Shown: one piece after another, positions 1 through 7,629 of the stretch
How the letters are laid out: each line of letters starts with the position of its first letter
How positions within the stretch are numbered: position 1 is the stretch's first letter
Assembly: GCA_964370095.1 (NCBI GenBank)
Contig: CAYJHJ010000034.1
Coordinates: 1 to 19,723 of the forward strand
Source of the DNA: CAYJAZ01 sp964370095
GTDB lineage: Bacteria; Desulfobacterota; Desulfovibrionia; Desulfovibrionales; Desulfovibrionaceae
DNA: 19,723 bases
Reading direction: 5' to 3'
Notes under the pieces: model-generated
What the model was told of the DNA's origin: nothing
The model's input: the letters and a program-made list of their open reading frames with translations, nothing else
Database searches by the model: none
Position numbers and translations under genes: made by a program

Positions 1-32
1 ATAGAGTAAATGATTTTATTGTCTTCTGCCAT
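1..32 (-). CDS. 5' end of a gene, possibly EttA-type ABC-F ATPase (partial)
   Basis: On the minus strand an ATG at 32-30 opens a frame that runs to the window edge and encodes MAEDNKIIYS, with two bases of an eleventh codon (AT, compatible with Met). A short AGG lies 7 nt before the ATG. The start is 32 bp after the bamA stop on the same strand, with no terminator hairpin between, so co-transcription is plausible. The peptide resembles the start of ABC-F translation factors of the EttA type, whose N-terminus is often of the form ...K-[IV]-I-[YF]-S-M-V. It is not a signal peptide, so it is unlikely to be Skp/OmpH, the gene I would expect after bamA. Ten codons cannot settle the identity. Confidence 0.4.
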   Translation of the reverse strand, partial: MAEDNKIIYS

Positions 33-64
33 TATTATACCTATATATGTTGGAAATTAGTTTT

Positions 65-2736
65 TTAGAAAGCATGCCCAATAGTAAATTCAAGACGACC
101 TGAAGTGCGTTTTTCACCATACACGTTTTCACTTAAAGGAAAACCATATGCAAAGCGTAAATCACCCATTGGTGAACGCCAACGAAGTTCTAAACCTGTT
201 GAGAAGTATTGGCGATCAAAGAAGCTTTCATAGGCAGAGTCAGTAGCAACAGCGGCATCAAAGAAAGGCACAAGTTGAAGCCCCAATTCATCTTGGAAAG
301 TCCAAATATATTCAATTGAAGCATAGGCAACTCTGTCAGCACCGATACTTTCGCCTGTTCTTTGGTCAAAAGGTGAAATTTCTTCGTATTCATACCCGCG
401 TATTGAGTTCATGCCACCAATATAGTAGCGTTCAAATGCAGGAACAATTTTAGAAGTGTTTTCAAAAATACCGCCTATTGTTCCTCTTGCATGAAGAACA
501 TGGTTTTCAGCTATTTGATAATAACCGCCTAAGCTTAATTCAACTTTGAAGAAGTTATCATCGCCGCCCAAGAAGTCGCCACCGTATTCAAAATCAATAG
601 AAGCTTTTGTTCCTCTTGTGGCAAAGAAGTTTGCATCTGTTGTATCACGAGTGAAACCCATTGAGGCAACACTTGCCCAGTTGTCGCCTTCATAGTCTTT
701 AATACTTGCGGCAGCATCCGGCTGGATATTATAGATATTATAATTTTCTAAACGATAACCCCAGTTTATACTTGTATATTCTCCTAAAGGATAGGCAAAG
801 CTTAAGCGGCCACCAATAGTATCTTTGTCATAATCAAGCCATTCATAGGTTACACCGTATAAGCTTATTCCTACGCCTATATTAGTATTATAAAGTCTTG
901 GGTTCCAAATATGGCCTGTCATATTCATTTCTTTTCCTGAGATGTAGCCATTAAGTCCAACATTATATCCCCTGCCGAAGAGGTTGTTTTGCGAAATACC
1001 TGCAGAAACACCAACACCATCATAAGTTGAATAGCCAACACCACCTGTTAATGTTCCTGTGCTTCCCTCAATTACATCAACATTTAAGTCTACCAAAGTG
1101 GGATCTTCTGTTGGGATAACATCAATAGTTACGTCTTCAAAATAATCTGTTTTTATAAGACGTTCCCTTGAACGAGCAATGTCTGAGCCGGAGAATTGAT
1201 CGCCATCAGCCAAACGCATTTCACGCAAGATAACATTATCTCTTGTTTCATAGTTACCTGAAACGTCAACCCTGTTGATATGAACTTTAGAACCGGGTTG
1301 TATATGGAAATTGATATTGATTATACTGTTTTCATGATCTAAATTGTCTTGCGGAATAATTTGAGTGAAAGCATAGCCTTGATCATTGTAATAGGTTGTG
1401 AGATTACGTATATCATCTTGCATGGTATTTAATGAAAAATATGTGTTTTCTTCTTTCCATTCATCAAGTTGTGCAATTTCATAAAATACGCTTGGATCTG
1501 CAATAAGTTCACCGCTAAAGGAGATGTTTCCTAAAGCATAGCGACTGCCTTCTTGGATAGTATAAGTGATAATAATGCCTGTATCACTATAAGTAACTTC
1601 AGGTGTTCCAACTTGAGCATTGATATAACCTTCATTTACAGCAAAAGCAGCAATGGTTTGTGCATCACGTTCTAAATCTTCTTCTTTCAAAACACCTGTT
1701 CCTGTAATAAATGATAAGAAGCCGCGTTTTTTTAAAGATAAATATTTTTCTAATTCATCTTTGTCTAAGCTATTTAAACCATTAAATACTATTTCTTCAA
1801 TATATAGTTTATTACCTTCATCAACATTGAAAGCAAGGGCTGCTGTTCCGTTTGCTCTGCTTATAACTTCATAACTTACTTTTGCATTATAATAGCCTTT
1901 AGATCTATAAAGTTCTGTAACTCTTTGTATATCATCAACAAGAATTTTATCGTTTAAAACTGAACCTGTTCGTGAAGTCATAGTTTCTAAAATAGTTGAA
2001 AGAGATACTGCACTTGAACCATCAACAACAACTTCATCAATACGTGGACGTTCTTTTACTGTGATAAGAAGAACATGTTCGCCGTCTTGGTCAATCATTT
2101 CAGCTTGAACATCATCAAAATAGCCTGTATCCCAAATTTTACGAACATCATTGTTAAGATCTTCACTTGTAGGCACATCACCTCTTGTNNNNNNNNNNTA
2201 AGATCCATACGTGAAATTACAACTTCAGGATCTAAAGCTCTTGTACCTTCCACCAAAATATCACTGATGCCGCCATAAACAATAGGTGCTATATCAGCAG
2301 TTTGTGTGGTTTGAAGGGCAACTTCATTAGCAATGGATTGTGCAGAAGTAGTTGCAGGCAATTCTAGTTGAATAATTTTACTTTTTCCTGCTATATTTGT
2401 ATAGCTAATATTTACAGAAAAAGTATTACCGATTTGTGAAATGTTACCATAAAGAATTGCACCTGAATTGTTAGTGCTTGCCAATGCTTGAGCACTTTGC
2501 GATGTTCTTGGTGTTGTTGAAGTCTTTTTTACTGTATAGCCTCTATTTTGAAGATGGCTAGTAAGTTCGTTTTCAAAGCTTGTTTTCACTTGATTAAATG
2601 CATCGCTCACATTTACAGCAATAGGTGTAAGTAAGATTGTGCTTTCATTTGCAAAAGATTTGGTAATTGAGGCATTCCCTAAAAAAATTACTGCAAAAAT
2701 AAAAGTGATAATCTTGCAATAGAAATTAGACTTCAT
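65..2736 (-). CDS. bamA: BamA, outer-membrane protein assembly factor (Omp85), interrupted by assembly gap
   Basis: BamA is the outer-membrane barrel that folds and inserts other beta-barrel proteins. The start is ATG 2736, preceded by a strong AGGAG Shine-Dalgarno; this start lies inside the 3' end of lolD (11-bp overlap), so the genes are translationally close. Residues about 1-30 form a signal peptide (hydrophobic core FIFAVIFLGNA). Residues about 32-150 form an extra periplasmic domain resembling TolB-N/FlgO-like domains. Several POTRA repeats follow, five by eye, with motifs such as YRSKGYYNAKV, and then a C-terminal barrel. The barrel has the conserved loop-6 signature IRGYEYE and ends in a terminal Phe (TIGHAF), the beta-signal. 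The N-tract at 2189-2198 lies early in POTRA 1 (VISRMDL / TRGDVPTSED). Its nominal length breaks the frame, so the gene looks like two pieces; I treat it as one intact gene of about 885 residues. A GTG at 2176 could be mistaken for a start but lies inside POTRA 1. Confidence 0.9.
2189..2198. other. Assembly gap (10 N) inside bamA
   Basis: Ten Ns join two contigs within bamA. The minus-strand flanks are ATGGATCTTA before and ACAAGAGGTGAT after. Ten is a common placeholder length and should not be read as a measured distance. With exactly 10 bases the bamA frame is lost; with a 1-nt overlap of the shared A the frame is restored. Confidence 0.97.
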
Positions 2737-3406
2737 ATAATTCTCCTGATTTTAATTCGTACCTATGCTCCATTTTAGAAGCTAATATTGTATTATGTGT
2801 AACCATGATAAGTGCTATTTTCTTATCATAATTTAATTTTAAAAGCAAATCAACAATTTGATTACCGCTTTTTTCGTCAAGGTTGCCGGTGGGTTCATCA
2901 GCCAATAAAACTTTGGGGTTGAGCAATAAAGCTCTTGCAATGCCGGCTCTTTGCCTTTCGCCGCCTGATAAAGTTGGGGCTTTATGATTGAAGCGATGCT
3001 CTAAGCCCACTTGAAAAAGGGCCTCTTTTGCAAGCTCTAAAGCTTTTTTTTCAGACATTCCTGAAATTAAAGCTTGCATGGCAACATTTTCAAGAGTTGT
3101 AAATTCCGGCAACAAGTGATGAAATTGAAAGATAAAACCTAATTCTTTATTCCTGAAAAAAGCTTTTTCTTTTGGGGAAAGTTTTAGCAAATCTTTTCCT
3201 CTAAAAAAAAGGTTGCCGCCGGTAGGGTGGTCTAATGTGCCCATAATGTGAAGCAGAGTCGATTTGCCTGAACCTGAAGAGCCTAATAAAGCAATGCTTT
3301 GCCCTTCATGCAATTCTAAATTGATATCTTTAAGTATAGTCAATTCTTCGCTGTGAGTGGGGATTATTTTTGAAAGGTTTTCAATTTTATAAAGAATTTT
3401 TTCCAT
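2726..3406 (-). CDS. lolD: LolD, lipoprotein-release ABC transporter ATP-binding subunit
   Basis: LolD is the cytoplasmic ATPase of the LolCDE-type complex, which extracts lipoproteins from the inner membrane for transfer to the outer-membrane route. All ABC motifs are present in order: Walker A GSSGSGKS, Q-loop FQFHHLLPEFT, signature LSGGERQR, Walker B VLLADEP and H-loop THN. From the chosen start it has 226 residues, the usual size. I prefer ATG 3406 because AGGA lies 8 nt upstream; an in-frame ATG at 3424 adds six residues and overlaps the lolC stop, but has AAGG directly against it. The gene follows lolC by 10 bp and its end overlaps bamA by 11 bp, which places lipoprotein export and barrel assembly in one transcript. 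Confidence 0.92.
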   Translation of the reverse strand: MEKILYKIENLSKIIPTHSEELTILKDINLELHEGQSIALLGSSGSGKSTLLHIMGTLDHPTGGNLFFRGKDLLKLSPKEKAFFRNKELGFIFQFHHLLPEFTTLENVAMQALISGMSEKKALELAKEALFQVGLEHRFNHKAPTLSGGERQRAGIARALLLNPKVLLADEPTGNLDEKSGNQIVDLLLKLNYDKKIALIMVTHNTILASKMEHRYELKSGELYEV

Positions 3407-3416
3407 ATCTTTGTTC

Positions 3417-4649
3417 CTACTCATACCTTAATGCTTTAGTAGGTTCAAGCTTGGCGGCCTGATTTGCCGGATAGATAGTTGCCAAGAAGGAGAGCAAAAG
3501 TGCTGAACAAACAATAAGCAAAACATCATAGGGTAAAACAAGTACAGGCAAAGTATCAGTGGGATAAACTCCTTTAGGCAGTTCAATAATTTCATAATTT
3601 TTGAGTATATAACAAATAAAAAGCCCCAAACTTGTGCCTAAAGCAACGCCAAAAAAGCCTATAATTGTGCCTTGAAGCATAAATATTTTGCGTATGCTTT
3701 GGCGAGTAGCACCCATGCTCATAAGAATAGCAATATCTTTTGTTTTTTCCATAACCAGCATAACAAGGGCAATAACAATAGAAAAAGATGCAACTAAAAC
3801 TATCATGATAAGCACAAGATACATTCCGATTTTTTCAAGTTCAAGAGCCGCAAAAAGATTTGCGTTCATGCTTGTCCAATCCCTTAAATAAAAAGAAGCA
3901 GGAAATTTTTCAGCAATTTCAGCTGCAATTTCGGGTGCTTTGTATGGGTCTTTTACTAATATTTCAACGCCTGAAATACGACCTCGTGGAATTCCTAAAA
4001 GGTCTTGCCCTGCGTTTAAGCTTAAATAAGCTAAAGAAGAGTCATATTCAAACATTCCTGATTTAAAAATACCCACAACTTTAAATGGTGTGAGCTTAGG
4101 GGTGAAGCCTGTTGCAGTGGCTTGCCCTGATGGGGAAAGAAGGTTTACTCTTGAACCTATATCAAGTCTAAGCATTTCAGCAAGTTCAGCGCCGATAATA
4201 ATTCCTTGCGTTTTGCCTTCTTCCTGAATTAGGTCAGAAATATTTCCTTTTTCTAAATTTTTTAAGATACTAATGGGTTCTTCGGTTTCGCTTGGGTCAA
4301 CCCCACGCAAAATAAGCCCTTTTACACCATTTGTGGAAGAAAGCATAACCTCTGAATAAAGAAAAGGGTGGCTTGCCTTCACTTCTTCAACTTCTTTTAA
4401 AGTTTCTAAAATCGGCTCAACATTATCAAATAAAGAAATGTTTTGCGATAAAAGCATGATATGCGCGTTTGCACCAAGAACTTTTTCTCTTATGTCATTT
4501 GAAAAGCCTGCATATACGCTCATAGTAACAATCAGCGCAGCAACTCCAATGCCAACACTTAAAATAGACATAACTGAGATAATTGAAATAAAAGCTTGGC
4601 TTGCTTTTGCAAATAGATAGCGTGTTGCTATGCGAAGAGGAAAGTTCAT
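3417..4649 (-). CDS. lolC: LolC/LolE-family lipoprotein-releasing permease
   Basis: Membrane subunit of the lipoprotein-releasing ABC transporter (FtsX/MacB-like permease fold), paired with LolD encoded just downstream. At 410 residues it has the family length and topology. One N-terminal membrane segment (about 18-45) is followed by a periplasmic domain of some 220 residues. Three membrane segments complete the C-terminal half (about 272-300, 320-345 and 365-392). The cytoplasmic coupling segment MGATRQSIRKIFMLQG, typical of LolC/E, follows the second membrane segment. Only one LolC/E-type subunit is encoded here, so the transporter may use a homodimer (sometimes called LolF) rather than a LolC-LolE pair; a second copy elsewhere cannot be excluded. 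The start ATG 4649 has only a weak GAGAA-type ribosome site and lies 22 bp after lysS. Confidence 0.92.
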   Translation of the reverse strand: MNFPLRIATRYLFAKASQAFISIISVMSILSVGIGVAALIVTMSVYAGFSNDIREKVLGANAHIMLLSQNISLFDNVEPILETLKEVEEVKASHPFLYSEVMLSSTNGVKGLILRGVDPSETEEPISILKNLEKGNISDLIQEEGKTQGIIIGAELAEMLRLDIGSRVNLLSPSGQATATGFTPKLTPFKVVGIFKSGMFEYDSSLAYLSLNAGQDLLGIPRGRISGVEILVKDPYKAPEIAAEIAEKFPASFYLRDWTSMNANLFAALELEKIGMYLVLIMIVLVASFSIVIALVMLVMEKTKDIAILMSMGATRQSIRKIFMLQGTIIGFFGVALGTSLGLFICYILKNYEIIELPKGVYPTDTLPVLVLPYDVLLIVCSALLLSFLATIYPANQAAKLEPTKALRYE

Positions 4650-4671
4650 TTTTGGTTCTCGTAGAATCCGG

Positions 4672-6270
4672 CTAAGCTTCAGGCTTTAATAGAGGGAAGA
4701 GAATAACTTCACGTATGCTTGGTGAATCCGTCAAGAGCATAACAAGGCGATCAATCCCGATACCACAGCCAGCCGCAGGAGGCATGCCATATTCTAAAGC
4801 TCTTAGATAGTCTTCATCAAGTGGATGTGCTTCATGGTCGCCTTCATTTTTTGCTTGCATTTGCTCTTCAAATCTAAGGCGCTGATCAACAGGATCGTTT
4901 AATTCAGAAAAAGCATTACCCATTTCTCTTCCTGTGATGAAAAGTTCAAAGCGGTCAGCAATTTCTGGCCTTTCATCATTTCTTCTTGAAAGAGGTGAAA
5001 TTTCAATAGGGTAATCATAGATAAAAGTTGGCTGAATAAGCTTATGCTCAACATCAATATCAAAAACTTTTGCGTGTAATTTGCCTAAGGATTCTGATTC
5101 AGAAGCTTTTTCGCCGCGTTCACGTATATAATTTCGTATTTTTTCTTTGTCAGCTAAAAATTCTTCGCTATGCCCTCCAAAATGTTTGAGGGAATCATAG
5201 AAAGTCATGCGAGTCCAAGTGCCTACTGCAAGGCTGATTTCATGTTCTTGATACTGTATTGTTGTTGTATTACATACTTCTAAAGCAATATGTTGGTATA
5301 ATTCTTCAATTAAATCCATCAAGTCTTCAAAGGTTGCATAAGCCCAATAGAATTCGCACATTGTGAATTCAGGGTTATGGCGAGTGGAAACACCTTCATT
5401 TCTAAAGTTTCTGTTGATTTCAAAAACTTTTTCAAAGCCGCCCACTAGCATACGTTTGAGAAATAATTCCGGTGCGATACGCATAAAAAGCGGAATGTCA
5501 AAAGCATTGTGATGTGTTTCAAAAGGCCTTGCAGTAGCACCGCCTGCAATAGATTGAAGCATAGGAGTTTCCACTTCAATAAAGCCATATTGTTCCATAA
5601 AAGACCTGAATTCTCGAACAATCTTTGAGCGTTTGCGGAAAATATCTCTTGTTTTAGCATTAACAATTAAGTCAACATAGCGTTGACGATAACGCATTTC
5701 AGTGTCTGTAAGCCCTGAATGTTTTTCAGGCAAGGGACGAAAAGATTTTGTAAGAAGTTGAATGTTTTTGCACAATAAAGTAAGCTCACCGGTTTTGGTT
5801 CGGAAAAGTGTGCCTTCAACCCCAAGAATATCGCCTATATCAAGTTTTTTGAATACAGCAAAAACTTCTTCATCGATTTTTTCTTTGTCTGCATAGCATT
5901 GAAGTTTGCCTGATTTATCTTGAATGTGAAAGAAGATAACTTTACCAAAAGAACGATGACTTACCATACGGCCTGCTAATGTGAAACTTTCGTCAATGTC
6001 ATTAAGTTCTTCGGCGCTTAAAGCTTCAAACTCTGCGTGAATAAAAGCAGCATCATCTTGCTTCTTGAAATTATTGGGGAAAAGCGGAATTCCCTTATCA
6101 AGAAGGTCGCATGATTTACTTACTGAGTTTTTGATAACTTCATTAAGTTCGTTATTTTTTGCAAGGTTTTGCAAAAGAGGTTGAAAATATTCAACATGCT
6201 TTGATTTTGATGCCAATTTTATAGCTTTCACTGTTTTTGCTTCTTTTTGACTCACAAGTATTGTCTCCAT
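4672..6270 (-). CDS. lysS: Lysyl-tRNA synthetase, class II
   Basis: Charges tRNA-Lys with lysine in the cytosol. An N-terminal OB-fold anticodon-binding domain (about residues 90-190; AGRMVSHRSFGKVIFFHIQD) precedes the class II catalytic core. The core shows motif 1 (FIEVETPMLQSIAGGATARPF region), motif 2 (RNFRNEGVSTRHNPEFTMCEFYWAY region) and motif 3 (GCGIGIDRLVMLLTDSPSIR region). At 532 residues it is about 30-40 longer than many LysS proteins; the excess is a lysine-rich N-terminal stretch before SKSCDLLDKGIPLFPNNF. ATG 6270 is the only ATG upstream of the conserved part, and I see no clear Shine-Dalgarno before it, so the true start might be a non-ATG codon further in. It is the first gene of the minus-strand operon to lolC-lolD-bamA. 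No second tRNA synthetase domain or frameshift is seen. Confidence 0.95.
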   Translation of the reverse strand: METILVSQKEAKTVKAIKLASKSKHVEYFQPLLQNLAKNNELNEVIKNSVSKSCDLLDKGIPLFPNNFKKQDDAAFIHAEFEALSAEELNDIDESFTLAGRMVSHRSFGKVIFFHIQDKSGKLQCYADKEKIDEEVFAVFKKLDIGDILGVEGTLFRTKTGELTLLCKNIQLLTKSFRPLPEKHSGLTDTEMRYRQRYVDLIVNAKTRDIFRKRSKIVREFRSFMEQYGFIEVETPMLQSIAGGATARPFETHHNAFDIPLFMRIAPELFLKRMLVGGFEKVFEINRNFRNEGVSTRHNPEFTMCEFYWAYATFEDLMDLIEELYQHIALEVCNTTTIQYQEHEISLAVGTWTRMTFYDSLKHFGGHSEEFLADKEKIRNYIRERGEKASESESLGKLHAKVFDIDVEHKLIQPTFIYDYPIEISPLSRRNDERPEIADRFELFITGREMGNAFSELNDPVDQRLRFEEQMQAKNEGDHEAHPLDEDYLRALEYGMPPAAGCGIGIDRLVMLLTDSPSIREVILFPLLKPEA

Positions 6271-6568
6271 ACCATAATGGTTTTATGCTGTAAACACAAT
6301 AAATAAAACTATTTTAAAGAATAGTCAACAAACATTTTTTTGTATTTATATAATTTATTTTTTGTTTTTTTAAATGAATTACAAACAGTTATCTAATTAA
6401 ATCGATAAAAGAAGAAATTATTTAAGAATTAATTCATAAGAAAAATACTTTTACTTTTTTTCAAGAATATTATAGTATGTTTTGAATGTTTTAACTTACT
6501 TTCAAACTTTATATAAAATTTAAAGACATGAGCTAATAAAAAACTCAAATAATATTAAAAGAGCTTTT
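6271..6568. other. Divergent intergenic region lysS/hldE1
   Basis: A 298-bp, very A+T-rich stretch between two divergently transcribed genes, so it must hold both promoters. Besides the lysS candidate there is a weak plus-strand candidate, TTTACT at 6450-6455 with TAGTAT at 6473-6478 after 17 bp. A 10-bp palindrome GAATTAATTC lies at 6426-6435. I see no coding frame, tRNA, riboswitch-like conserved sequence or terminator in it. Confidence 0.5.
6300..6328 (-). promoter_or_regulatory. Candidate sigma-70-type promoter for lysS operon
   Basis: On the minus strand TTGACT (6328-6323) is followed after 17 bp by TATTTA (6305-6300). The -35 matches the consensus well and the -10 poorly. The element sits about 30 bp upstream of the lysS ATG in an A+T-rich intergenic region where chance matches are likely. 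Confidence 0.3.
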
Positions 6569-7573
6569 ATGAAAACTATACAAAGCGACACAAAATCTTA
6601 TAAATCATTCATTGAAAATCTTTCATTGTTAAATAAAGGCAAGGTTTTAGTTGTTGGCGATCTTATGCTAGATACATATTTAATAGGCGATTCAACAAGA
6701 ATATCTCCCGAAGCGCCTGTGCCTGTGGTAAAAATTGAAGAAACCAAACAGGTTTTGGGGGGTGCCGGAAATGTTGCAAGAGCTATAACTGCTTTGGGCG
6801 GAATGGCAACAATTATTGGGGTTGTGGGTGAGGATTTGCAAGCTAGTCAAATGAAAGATCTTTTTATAAAAGACGGTGTAAAAAGCCATCTTGTTTCCTC
6901 ATCTTTAAGGCAAACCACAATTAAAACTCGTGTCCTTGCACGTGGCCAACAAATGCTTCGCATGGATACAGAAACAAGTTTTGCTTTAAACAGCACTGAA
7001 CATAAAGAAGTTTATAAACTATTGGAAGAAGAGCTTGGGCGACATGATGTTATAATTGTTTCGGATTATGCAAAGGGCTTTGTAACCGAAGAGCTAACAA
7101 ATTTTCTTCGCAAATATAAAGAAAAGAATAGAAACATTAAAATTTTTGCCGATCCAAAGCCAGAAAACAAATTTTTATATAAAGATTTTTTCCTTTTAAC
7201 TCCAAATTTAAAAGAAAGTGCGGAACTAAGCCATAAAAAACTTGATTCACTTGAAGCTGTTGAAAAAGCAGGCAAAGAACTACGCAAAGAATTGAATTTG
7301 GATTTTCTTTTGACAACTTTAGGGGCTGAGGGAATGGCATTGTTTTCTAAAAATGAAGAAGTTTTACATTTTCCCACAAGTGCACAGCAGGTTTTTGATG
7401 TAACCGGTGCAGGCGATACTGTTATCGCAAGTTTGGCTTTAGGAGTTTCTGTAGGTTTATCTGAAAAAGAAGCGTGCATGCTTGCAAACTGTGCAGCAGG
7501 AGTTGTGGTTGGAAAAGTTGGCTCTGCAACAGTAAATCAAGAGGAGATTATTGCTGTTTTTTGCAGCGAATAA
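6569..7573 (+). CDS. rfaE1: D-glycero-beta-D-manno-heptose-7-phosphate kinase (HldE N-domain type, stand-alone)
   Basis: PfkB/ribokinase-family enzyme that phosphorylates heptose 7-phosphate at C1 to give heptose 1,7-bisphosphate, a step toward ADP-heptose for the LPS inner core. Evidence: the N-terminal heptose-kinase signature (VVGDLMLDTYLIGDSTRISPE region, residues 28-48), the glycine motif GGAGN at 64-68, and the C-terminal ribokinase signature DVTGAGDT at 277-284 with D283 as the expected catalytic base. The protein is 334 residues and stops after the kinase domain. The nucleotidyltransferase half of the fused E. coli HldE (about 477 residues) is absent and must be encoded elsewhere. GmhB, which acts on its product, is encoded at 15408-15932 on the other strand. 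The start has GAG 5 nt upstream within AAAAGAG. Confidence 0.92.
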   Translation: MKTIQSDTKSYKSFIENLSLLNKGKVLVVGDLMLDTYLIGDSTRISPEAPVPVVKIEETKQVLGGAGNVARAITALGGMATIIGVVGEDLQASQMKDLFIKDGVKSHLVSSSLRQTTIKTRVLARGQQMLRMDTETSFALNSTEHKEVYKLLEEELGRHDVIIVSDYAKGFVTEELTNFLRKYKEKNRNIKIFADPKPENKFLYKDFFLLTPNLKESAELSHKKLDSLEAVEKAGKELRKELNLDFLLTTLGAEGMALFSKNEEVLHFPTSAQQVFDVTGAGDTVIASLALGVSVGLSEKEACMLANCAAGVVVGKVGSATVNQEEIIAVFCSE

Positions 7574-7629
7574 TCAGTCAGCCACAATACGCTCAAAATT
7601 TTAAGTTTTATAAATATTCAAGGAGAGTT

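Noticed and set aside
2095..2736. A separate 213-residue secreted protein ahead of a shorter BamA
   Set aside because: The apparent break is the N-gap. The frame on both sides belongs to one BamA, and the residues read after the Ns in the old frame are out-of-frame sequence.
6426..6435. Palindrome GAATTAATTC as a possible operator
   Set aside because: It is a 10-bp A+T-rich palindrome in A+T-rich DNA, easily expected by chance, with no second copy noticed.
7474..7629. Upstream extension of the GT39-like gene to an ATG at 7474
   Set aside because: It overlaps the conserved end of hldE1 in another frame; the strong AGGAGAG at 7621-7627 supports ATG 7630.
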